64,000 nt of DNA. Source: Nemertoderma westbladi. Taxonomy: Eukaryota; Xenacoelomorpha; Nemertodermatida; Nemertodermatidae. The position numbers and the translations under genes are program-made. Below are positions 25,801-37,800 of the stretch, piece by piece. Positions within the stretch are counted from its first letter, which is position 1. Each line of letters opens with the position of its first letter. The notes under the pieces are model-generated. The model saw nothing but the letters and a program-made list of their open reading frames with translations, did not search any database and was not told the origin of the DNA. Location of the stretch: the NCBI GenBank assembly GCA_032718475.1, contig JAUCBJ010005433.1, positions 23,758 through 87,757 of the forward strand, in the 5' to 3' direction.

Positions 25801-28800
25801 CCTATAGTTTAACTTACCTGAGCCGCCCTCTCCTATAGTTTAACTTACCTTGAGCCGCCCTCTCCTATAGTTTAACTTACCTTGAGCCGCCCTCTCCTAT
25901 AGTTTAACTTACCTTGAGCCGCCCTCTCCTATAGTTTAACTTACCTGAGCCGCCCTCTCCTATAGTTTAACTTACCTTGAGCCGCCCTCTCCTATAGTTT
26001 AACTTACCTTGAGCCGCCCTCTCCTATAGTTTAACTTACCTGAGCCGCCTTCTCCTATAGTTTAACTTACCTAGAGCCGCCCTCTCCTATAGTTTAACTT
26101 ACCTGAGCCGCCCTCTCCTATAGTTTAACTTACCTTGAGCCGCCCTCTCCTATAGTTTAACTTACCTTGAGCCGCCCACTCCTATAGTTTAACTTACCTA
26201 GAGCCGCCCTCTCCTAAAGTTTAACTTACCTAGAGCCGCCCTCTCCTATAGTTTAACTTACCTTGAGCCGCCCTCTCCTATAGTTTAACTTACCTAGAGC
26301 CGCCCTCCCCTATAGTTTAACTTACCTTGAGCCCCCTCTCCTATAGTTTAACTTACCTGAGCCGCCCTCTCCTATAGTTTAACTTCCCTGAGCCGCCCTC
26401 TCCTATAGTTTAACTTACCTTGAGCCGCCCTCTCCTATAGTTTCACTTACCTAGAGCCGCCCTCTCCTATAGTTTAACTTACCTTGAGCCGCGCTCTCTT
26501 AGTTTAACTTACCTTGAGCCGCTTTCCCTCCGGATGTTTCAAACAGACCTCCAGTTGCAGGGCAGTCCTCGTGACACAACCAAACGGTTAACGGGGCGAC
26601 CAACTCTGGAGACATTGTGTCCAGCACCTCCTTAGGCATTAGGTCCTCGGTGAGTCTGGACCCAGCAGTGGGGGCTATCGCGTTGCATTGGATGTTATAC
26701 GGTGCCCCCTCGATTGCCAGAGTGTTGGATAATCCCAACAGCCCAAGTTTACCTAAAAATAAACATTGAAATAATATATCAAAGTAAATTAATAAAAAAC
26801 GTAATGTATATAAATAATTAAAAAACGATGTTTGGAATTGAAAAGAGTCCTGGTGGAGGATCGACGCCGTTATTCATTATTTTTAGAATTTGTATTTCAT
26901 TTCATTGGAGGAAAATAATGTCCACGAAATATTACCGAACCGAACACGTGGCGCAGGTAAAGAAAGATATGTTGGATTATCTGTAATTCCGAAATGTACA
27001 GTGTAGCTGAGGGCCTCATGGCTGAGAACTAAGTGGGAACAACAACTGGTCTGTTAGTCTGTTCTGGAGTTCTACCAAAAGGTCTTATTACTTCATGGAG
27101 ATTGTTAGCGTCGAACAGGCCACTAATAACTATTCAAATCTTGATGTGTAAAAAGTATCAGTAAATTGATTTACAGCAAGTTCGATTCAGGGAGTATTGG
27201 GAAATAGGAGACGATAAACTGTAAGCTCTCGAAAGTTTTTTTATCATTATTTTAAGCAAACTACAATTACAAAAATTAAACTATGACTTTTATATGAAGC
27301 GCCGTTTACGCTAAAACTATCTGAATAAATATTATACTCAAGTTGTATCAATAAAAAAATATTATACTTAAGGGGGTGGGGTGGGGGTGGGGGGGGGGGG
27401 GGGGGGGTTGACTATTTAAGTAAAAAAATCGATTTTTCATTTTCAATCCCCCATTGGTGCAGATTTTTATGAACATTTCAAAACTTCAAACCGTTTGTTA
27501 ATAGCTAATATAGGTAAAAAGTTATGAGTTATAATGTTAACCTTACTCTGTGTAAGTGTCTGTGAAAACTGTCTGTTTGGGATTGTGTTTCTGACGGTTT
27601 GTCTGTCAAAATATAACAAAAGCATTCTTTCTAGATAAAGTTATGTTATGGGGCTTTTCCTGGTCGCTGATTTCATTTCAAACGTCAGTTTTCACTTTTA
27701 ATGACAACTACTATGTCTCTATTACTAATTCTGTCTGTCAGTCTGTCTGTCTTTCCGACGATCTGTCTATCAAAATATAAGGACATCATACCACCTAGCT
27801 AAAACTTTTTGTTTTGGTTTTTTTGGTTGCTGATTTCATTTCCGAAGTCAGTATTATTTTTTAGTAAAGTCTATTATGTCTGATTGTTGGTCTGTCTGTA
27901 TGTCCGTCTGTCAAAATATAAGGGAAGCATTCCAACTAGATAAAAAAAGTTTTTTTATGGGGGTTATTCTGGTTGCTTATTTCATTTCCGACATCAGTTT
28001 TCACTTTTAAAAAACCTACTATGACTGTATGTCGGTGTTTCTGTCTGTCCAGCGATCTGTTTGTCAAAGTAATAGGAATGCATATCAACTAGCTAAATAT
28101 TTTGTTATGGGGGTTTTCATGGTTGGTGATTTCATTTCCGATGTTACAGTAGTTTTTGCCCATGTGAAGAATACCAGGATTTCACTTTCGTGTTTGATGT
28201 CAACGCTGTATCAGACAGCAATGAACAGACAGACATGACTCTGTCAAATGAGGAAACTGACTTTAGAAATGAAATCACCGACCCGGAAAACCCTTGCAAC
28301 AAAATTTCCAGCGGGGTTGTGTGCATTCTAACATTGCAGTGGACAAAATTAAAGCAAAAACTTCAAATGCTTTTTCTGAAGAAGGCAAATTTTAAATTTC
28401 AAAATGCAACTACATGTTGGCTTTTCTAAAAATGAACGAATTCTTGTGAAAATTGGCACGAATGATGACTGGGTGATGCTTAACAAATTGCCACTTTTTT
28501 AATTTTCATTGTTATAGCTGAAATATTAAGCAAAATTTATAAATTTTTGGTAAAAAATGGGTTCTTTTTAAATAATTTTTGAACATAAGCATTTATTAAA
28601 AATCTGGTAATAGGATCGATTCACGATGTCATTGTGGGAGAAAAACTCTGCCGAGAATTTAGTTACATCTTAAGTATATTTTTTTATTGATATAACTTTT
28701 TGAGTGTAATATTTTTCCAGATAGTTTTGGCGTAAACGGCGCTTAATACTTTTATACCAGGCCTACTACCAGTATTTGTACTGTAATTATTGTGTTGCCT

Positions 28801-31800
28801 ACAAAAATAGATGATCGAAAATAATAGCACCTCGTGGCTTTCTAGAAATAATATAGAAAATATAAGTCCACTGACTGTGGTATCATACTAACTAGTGTTA
28901 AATGAACTAAATGAACTACTAACTGTATGTATCTGGTGGTGGTTATACTATAGGTTAACAGCTGTTGGATCCTATTCAAGAGGCGATTGATATACAGTGT
29001 TCGGGTGATGGGGTTTGGCTTGTATTGTTATTTTTATCTTTTATATTTTTATTGATTATATTGTATAAGTAAAACATTTTCCAGTTCGTAATAATACATG
29101 GCGCAGTGTGTGAAAAAATTTATACAGTAAAATTTCGTTTATTTTGTCTGTTTTATCTCGGCAATCTATGTTACTGGTTAACACGTTATGCCTACTAAAG
29201 CAGACCTAGAAGAAGAGCTCCGGTTGTTAAAACAACAACTAGAGGAAGCGCAAGCGACTACTACCATGGAAGCCAGCGGTGTGAGCTCGGATTTTCTCAA
29301 GGGTATGGCCTTGCTTCTTAAACAATCAGACGATCGTGCATCAGCTAATCAACAAGTGCTTCATGATATGATCGTCAGCAGTCGCCAACCTCCAGTAGGG
29401 GGCCCACTCCCTACTGCAGCTAGGGGGACCCGTCCACTTCGTATGGAAACGCCAAAGTTAGGCTCACCCGAGTCAATGACACTCACTATGTTAGAAGATT
29501 GGAAATGTCGCTGGGAGGACTACAAGGTGGGACTCCGGCTGGCTGAGGAAACATTGCCAGTGCAGCGTGCAGCCCTTCGTTATTGCCTTCACGAGGAGTG
29601 GTTAAGGCTCTGGGCTATAGTATACTTGTTATAGTAGATACTGAAGATGTGGATGGCATTATCAATGCTTTAACTCGCCACATTCGAAAAAATAGACATC
29701 CATTACTAGACCGTGGAGAATTTCACGCACGGACTCAGGGTCGTGGTGAGAAGTTCAATGACTTCTTTGTAGCCCTTCGCGTTTTAGACCGAGCCTGTGC
29801 GTGGGAAAATTGTATCAATGCTTCGGCACATCAAGAAGAGCGTTTGGTAGGCAAAATTGTTTCTGGGTTGGCGAATGCCCGCATTCGCCAGGAGATTCTT
29901 AAAACTCCTTTAGAAGACCTAAAGTTGGATGGTGTACTTCAGACGTGCCGTACAATGGAGTCCAGCATTGAAGTGGATGGGAAACTTAACTCCCAAGGAT
30001 CACTACCAGTCACCATGGTGCATCAGCGAGATGATAATGAAAGCAATGGTGAGCTATGGTATGATGATAGTGCAGTTAGCGCACTTTCACGCTCAAGTTA
30101 TAAGATAGGCAAAAACGCGCGGGACACAAGCGTTAAAATGCAGCAGAGCCATAACCAACAGAATGCAGCGGCTTGCAAAAACTGTGGATTGACCAACCAT
30201 TCCCCTGGTCAAGCATGCCCAGCACGTGTTGTGAGATGCTATACTTGTGGAAAATCAGGTCATTTTGGACGAGTTTGCCGCCAAGGTAAGAACAATCCCC
30301 CAGTAAGGCCCAAAACCCCAGGGGCTATTAACCACTTGTTTATTGGAAGCATTACTAAAGGCGATTCTGATGTCCCAATTCACTCCAGTTTAGATGGTGG
30401 GGACCCATCTACAATGGTCTGGTTATGTGATCCAGGTGCATTCGCGAACATTATATCTTGTCAGGACTTGGCCATTCTCGGTGAGGGGCGCCATGATGTC
30501 AAAATGGGCCCCGACCATGATACTCTCACTGGTCCAGATGGTCATGTATTAGCGTCGTTTGGGGTGGTGAGTATTAAATTCCAGCTATATGATAGAGTGC
30601 ATACAGCGATGGTCCATGTTCTAGAAAATGCTCGTACACCATTGTTATCACGAGAGGGTTGTATTGCTTTGGGTCTTATTCCGCCTGGATGACCTGTTTC
30701 AGTAGCCCAGTCTGGGTGGGAAAATCCAACAATTGGTGCACCGCTAAAATATAGTACTGAGTTGGATAGACAGTTCTCTCTGTCAGCACTTTCGAATTCA
30801 ACTCAAATCACACCTACATCAGTGGGATGGGGAGCTATGTCCCCAGATATGGAATTATTACCAGCTCTTGTAAGGGCAGCTCCAGCTAAAGGTGTACTAG
30901 CAACCAAGGAGAGTTGGTTTGCAGAGTTTGGGGATGTATTCCCTGAACTACATGATGATACACCATTATCCACAATGGCTGGACCGGAAATGGTAATTAA
31001 TTTAAAGCCGGGTGCAGTGCCATCAGCTAGGTATCGACCATACCCAATACCAATTCATTGGCAAGAAAAAGTCCATGATATGTTATTAGCTATGGAGTCC
31101 AAAGGTGAAATTGAGAGGGTGGCAGTACATGAGGTGTCTGACTTGGTGCATCCAAAGGTGGTGGTCCCTAAGAAAAACTCGACAGAACCAAGAATTACTG
31201 TCGACTTCACTGCTTTAAATCGGCATGTGCGGCGACCAGGCTACCCTACAAGGATACCAGCGCATGCGGTAGCCCAGATTCAGCCGGGAATGAGGCTGTT
31301 CAGCACTTTTGATGCGCGTCATGGGTACTGGCAGGTGCCCTTAGCAAAGGAGAGCCGCGCCCTGACCACCTTCATTACACCATGGGGTCGTATGAGGTTC
31401 TTAAGAAATGTAATGGGCTTGATCAGTGCTGGTGACGAGCACAATAGCCGAATTGATGATGCGCTGCAGGGTATACCTAACGTATACAGTATCGTTGAGG
31501 ACATTGTGGCATGTGATATTGATTCTGATGCTCACGAGGATCGAGTGCGCACCATTCTCCAGCGCTGTCGCAGTCATAAGATCACATTGAATCGTAATAA
31601 ATTTGTCTATGCACAGCCTCAAGTATAATGGTGTGGCTACAACTTATCAGAAGAGGGTTACAGAATGTCAAACAACTTAGTTGAGGCTTTGTCATCATTT
31701 CCAGTACCACAATATCGCACTGATACAAGGTCTTTTTGTGGCTTAGTGCAGCAGTTTAATGCATTTTCCACAGATATCGCCTTGTTGTCAGCACCAATTA

Positions 31801-34800
31801 CCGCATTGCTATCGCCTAAGGTCCCATTTGTATGGGAGGCCCCTCAGCAAAAGGCATTTGATGACCTAATAGCAGTGTTAACTTCGAACCATGTGTTAGC
31901 CCAATATAATCCAGGCTGAAAGATGCGCCTTGAGACTGACGCTGCACAGTCTAAAGGCCTGGGTTTTGCATTATGGCAACAACAGCCACATACCACAGAA
32001 GCAGATATCGTTTGGCGTCTTATCCAGTGTGGCTCCAGAACGGTAACACAGACTGAAGCTCGGTACTCAGCCACAGAAATTGAGTTATTAGCGGTAGTTT
32101 GGGCGGTTCGTAAATGTAGCCTGTTCCTCCGTGGGGCCCATTTTGATCTAATTGTCGACCATAAGCCCCTAGTGTCTATACTAAACCATAAGCCATTAGA
32201 TGAGATAGATTCACCCCGTATCATGAGGCTCAAGGAGAAGCTAGCATGTGTAGACTTGACAGCAATCTGGAGGAAAGGATCGGCTCATACTATTGTGGAC
32301 ACCTTCTCAAGGTTTCCGGTTTGCCCACCAGACATGGAAGATGAAGAAGGTGGGGCAGAAATAGAGCACTGTATTAATCTTGTGGCTGCCAATGCGGTAA
32401 ATATTAGTAGTGCAAAGATAGACTCTGATTTAGCCTTAGAGAAGATTAAGGAAGCTGGTGCAGCTGATGGGGAATACATGAAATCGTTTGACCTAGTAAC
32501 TAAGGCTGCATTTCCAAACGAGAAATACATGTTGGACTTAGAATTAAGGCCATACTGGCTGTTCGGGACGGCCTATCGGCTTATGATGGTATGGTCCTAT
32601 ATGGCAGTCGCATCGTAGTTCCGAAGCAGATGCGTCACAAGATACTACTTGGGCTTCATGTCGCACACCAAAGACAGGAAAGAGCCCTTCAGCGCGCAAG
32701 GGAGTGCGTGTTTTGGCCTGGGCTTACAAATGATGTGGCCAACCAGGTTCGCAGTTGCCCAGAATGTGAAACCCATAAAGCAAGTTACCGACAAGAGCCA
32801 TTTATCCACGACATAAGACCAGTGTTTGCAGGTGAGGCTATATCCGCAGATTTATTTTTTTATGCGGGAGGTCAGTTACTTAGTCATTACGGATAAATAC
32901 TCTGGTTGGCCCGAAGTATACCCATGCGGGAAAAGAGGGGTGAACACATCACATACAATCGGCCATTTGGTGTCATGGATTAAGCAATTTGGTTTTCCAC
33001 GACGTCTAACTACAGACAATGGCTCGCAATTTTCGTCCAACGAGTTTGCGACCTTCTGCTCAGACAATAACATAAACCATGACCCTTCGTCCCCTCACCA
33101 CCACCAGGCTAATAGTTATGGTGAGGCGGCTGTGAAGAGTATGAAGGAGATGTTAATAAAGGTGAGCCCATCAGGTGACACAACCACAATCAATTTCGCC
33201 ATTGCTATGTTAGAATATCGCAACACACCTCGGAAAGATGGCCTCAGCCCAACCCAATGGCGACTAGGACACCATACTCGGACAACATTGCCTATGACCA
33301 ACTATGCCACGATAACGGAAACGCAACGTGGAGCAGCTGAATCTAAAGTGTCAATCATTCGTAATAACGCTTCCCGCCTGAATGACCGTGGGTCTCATGT
33401 TTTGTCTGTTCTCCAGCCAGGCGAGCATGTTCGGATACAAAATCCTCGATCAAATAAATGGGACACAATGGCAACAGTTGTTCGCGGTAATGAACGAAAC
33501 CGAAGTTATTTCGTCCGTACAGATTATGGGTCAACACTTTGGCGAAATAGGCGATTCCTTCGGCCTGTATTCCAAGCGGATACCCCTACCACATCGGATA
33601 GTCATGTTGCTCCCACGCCAATACCACAAAGTTCGCCTACAGTAGATCAGGATGGCTGGTCTGTGGTGCAACCACGTCGAGGGACCCGTTCTCGTGGTGT
33701 GACAAAATTCTTTGGTGTGACACCCCAAGGGGGGAGGGGGTTTAAGGGGGGCATGTGGTATCATACTAACTAGTTTGGTATTATGTGTTAAATGAACTCG
33801 TGTTCGGGTGATGGGGTTTGGCTTGTATTATTATTTTTATCTTTTATATGTTTATTGATTATATTGGATAAGTAAAACATTTTCCAGTTCGTAATAATAC
33901 ACTGACCTGCGGAATAATTGGCTTGACCAAAGTTCCCAAAGATACCGGATAATGATGACGTCATAACAATGCGACCATAGTTCTGTTTCCTCATGTGAGG
34001 CCAGGCGGCGCTGGTTACTTTGAACGCACCGAGAAGATGGACTCTGTAAACCATATCTGAAAATGAAGTACAAATTGAAATTAATACATTTTGTTGGTTT
34101 GAGGCGGTTAAAAAACAATGAGCAACAACAAGCAACAATGAGTAACAACGAGCAACAATAAGCAACAACGAGCTACAATGAGCAACAAGCGAGCACCAAA
34201 GAACAACAATGAGCAACAAGCGAGCACCAAAGAACAACAAAGTGCAACACTGAGCAACATTAAGCAACAACCAACATCAACGAACAACGAGCGTTTGCGT
34301 TATGCGTTTTAGCACCCTACAGAGATTTTGTACTAATCATTGTCTTGTCATTAATTATAATACAGTAATAATAAATCATAATAATCATAATCAGACTTTT
34401 CAAATTAATTTCCGATATAAAAAACTGGGTGTTTCTAGCAGTTTCAAAGTGAAATATAACTGCAGGAAGTTTTGTTAATTCAGTAATTATATAAATTAGA
34501 AATAATTCATAAAAGGTAGATATGATAAATACAGTTAAATGCTGGGCTGCATATCAATGTCAAAATATAGGCCTAAATAAAATTGCACGCACAAGAAAAA
34601 TAATTATTATAGACCATAAATTTGTCAAAAGTACTGTAGTGATTTTCAAGAAATCCAACTGTTTCAATTTATTTTTAAATACATTGACAGATTGTGATTA
34701 CATTACCATTTCGGGAATAGTATTCCAAATTGTATCTAGACGGCTACGAAAATGTGTTTCCAGTTGTTTCCGCTTTTTAACATTATTTTACTGATGTACC

Positions 34801-37800
34801 GGTCCCATGGGCTCCGTGTCGAATCTAATTTAACTTAGGCCTAAACATTTTGCATGACATTTCTGATTTCTCTCGTATCTCGTCTGAACCAATCAGAAAA
34901 CAGTATTCGCCTACGCGTATGTCAAATCGCTCAATGTAATATATAGATCGTGTAGATACTTGGATACGTACGCACGCACGCACCGCTCATAAGTGGAAAA
35001 GTTTAACCCACCTACTGCTACTGCTCCAGGCTACTACAGTACAATTCAATTCAATTCAACGTTTGTACGTGCAGTACAACTGGAAGTACTGGAAGGATAC
35101 CTCGTACTGCTGTACTGTCATACCAGCATACAGTCCACTCCACATGCAGTCTATGCTGTAGGCCTATCACTGTATCATGTATGCTAGCTCAGTCAGTCAG
35201 TAGCTGGTCCTGGCACCTGGTGTACGTACTTCAGTACTGCAGTACTGCTATACTGTCTGACTATCTAAATATAGGTACTGCAACTAGATGGAATGTGTTC
35301 TGACTGTCTGATGTTGGATGTTGCATCTTTCTATGAACTCCGGTCCTGCAGCCTAGTCTTCGCGTTGTTGTTCCGATATGGATCCGGGGAAGTTTAGTGT
35401 AGCTCGACTCCGAGATTATTGTATTCAGAGCGTTGATGACCTCAATGGCGAAGTTAACATTCCATTCTATTTGAAATCATGGCAAGAAATTTTGCTATTT
35501 TTCAACACGATGGGATCTGTTTTCAACTTTCTCACGTCGGATGTGAAAAGTAAAATGAACACGGTACAAACGAGCTTAGATGACGACCAAATTGCTTCGC
35601 ATTACCAATATATCGGGAAGATGCTAAAATACGAGTTGGATAACGATTTAATCGACCTCGTACATTACGGGAAGCTTTCCGGTGCACGACAACTTCTAAG
35701 GTTGCATCGCGCTTTTAAGTTCGTAGCTTTGCTGCTGCAAGGTTTAGAAACAAGTTTAGAAAGCGACAACTCGCACAAGATTGCGAGTAAATCTTACGAG
35801 CATTCGCTAGCTCCGTACCATACATGGTTGATTCGACACACGGTTTACTTCGCACTCCGAGCTCTACCGTCGAGGAAGACATTGTTTCTACGACTATTCG
35901 GAGACCGCGAGGAAACCGACGCCAAACAGGAACTTAACTCGGCTGTTGATGCGTTGAATAGAACCTATGAGTTGACTAATTCCTTGTACGACCAGTTGAA
36001 TTTGCTAGACATTCCCTAATCGCACCTGCAATCTGTGTTATATTCTGCTGCATGTCTGTCTGTGATGGTTTATCCGTTACCTGTTACCAGTGTCTACCTA
36101 ACCTACCAACACATAACACACACCTTCTCCCCGAATCACGAATACTGGTACCGCGGTACTCATAATGAATATGCATTACGTAGTCGTTTATATTATATTG
36201 ATTAACATACAATAATACAGGACATGGTTTGATTCAGGTAATGGAACATAAATTAATAATTGATACACGCAATTGCGAGACGTCTATTAATTGTCTATAT
36301 TTCATATTTGGATACTGCTGATACGTTATTCAGTGGTATTTAATGTTTATGTATTATTTATTTGCACTTTGGAACAAGAATGTGCTATTAATATTGTGCG
36401 TGTTAGACCAGTTTAAGTAACAATTGATTTAAATCTTTAGTTGGCTAACAGATTGATTTTATATTATGATTGAATTCAAAATCTACATTTCTTCGACACA
36501 AAATGTATTGAAAATATGGCGATATATTGGATTATTTTGCGCTGTGGGGCGAGCCGTCTGTTAGCCTTCAGTGGCCAAAGAGGCATTTACTGCCCGGGGT
36601 CTATCTGTCTGCCCTGCCTTTATCAATGTTTTAATGAAAATTGGATGTGTGAAGAAGATAAAAGTTTTGCGAATTGCAACCAATTTCACACAGGCGGTTT
36701 CGCATGACTATAAAGTTTCAGAGATTTCACAGTAGATAATAATTAGGCCTACACAATTGCTTGTTTGTTACTAACAGTGTTATAAGCACTTACTTTCAGA
36801 ATTGGAAGTTTTTCGCAGGCAAATTTTATGTAATTTTCAGTTTAGATAGGTGGTACATAAATGTGTGTAAACATCTCTGTCGTGTTTGTAGACGTATCTG
36901 GGGACTCTTGAAGCAATACAGATTGAACTATAGAAAATAGCTGCTTTAGAGCAAAAATGAAACTGTTTTGGTTTGCTCATTGTTTTGGTTAGCTCTTAGA
37001 ATAAAATTGAACTGTAACCTGCTCCTTTCCCTTAATTGATATTTAATTTTCGGCGAGTGCATTTCTGATTTTTGTTTACTGCGATCCTGAACGCGATATT
37101 AATTCACCGAGACGGGATTATTGTCTCGGATCTCGGTGTGTAAGTATTATGAATACCTGTAAGGAATAGCTGCTCTGTGGTATTTGCTAAAGAATGTTAA
37201 TAAAAATGTGTCATAACTATTTATTACATGAAAAACAAATATACTTTTTCCTTATCCCGATGACTCAGATGTATAACTTGCCGAGCGAGCGAGTTAATTA
37301 TACATTAAGACAAGGTTGCTTTGTTTTTCGAGTAAATGGTGCATAATGACCTCGAACACAAACTATGTTCTGTATGTGTTTGTTTAGTGAGTGTTAATTT
37401 AAAGCATTACAGGAAAGGAGCAGGTTACATTGGCAGTGTTTTCTAACCACACAATAAACGAAACTTTATTTAAAGTATGTGACCAATTTGCGCTGGAGAT
37501 CATTCATTGAGTAAACCATTGTACTTCTAGGGGATCCAGGCGTCGCCGTGGATTCATTTAAACTTCGCTTCCAAGTAGAACGGGTTGATTGATGTAGGGT
37601 AGGATATATGGTGCCAGTCTGTCTACGTGTGTATGATGGTGTCAGTCTGTCTACGTGTGTATGATGGTGCCAGTCTGTCTACGTGTGTATGATGGTGTCA
37701 GTCTATCTACGTGTGTATGATGGTGCCAGTCTGTCTACGTGGGTATGATGGTGCCAGTCTGTCTACGTGTGTATGATGGTGCCAGTCTGTCTACGTGTGT

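Larger units (their letters stand above)
28876..33901 (+). mobile_element. Gypsy-type LTR retrotransposon, inactivated, at the exon 4 donor
   Basis: The 5' LTR is 28876-29098 and the 3' LTR 33754-33901; both start TGTGGTATCATACTAACTAG and end AATAATACA. The 3' LTR lacks roughly 75 bp present in the 5' one. The element is flanked by a perfect 5-bp target duplication CTGAC (28871-28875 and 33902-33906). A primer-binding-like TGGCGCAGTG follows the 5' LTR and a purine-rich G tract precedes the 3' LTR. It is antisense to HSD17B4, in the intron between exons 4 and 5. The coding region has several stops and frameshifts. Confidence 0.93.

Noticed and set aside
20197-26520. CRISPR-like array of regularly spaced repeats
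   Set aside because: Units are contiguous with no unique spacers, and the host is clearly an intron-bearing eukaryote. The repeat is explained by the adjoining exon edge.
28029-28429. Short plus-strand frames with cysteine-rich and hydrophobic stretches
   Set aside because: They lie inside the tandem repeats of the TIR element and show no conserved protein signature.
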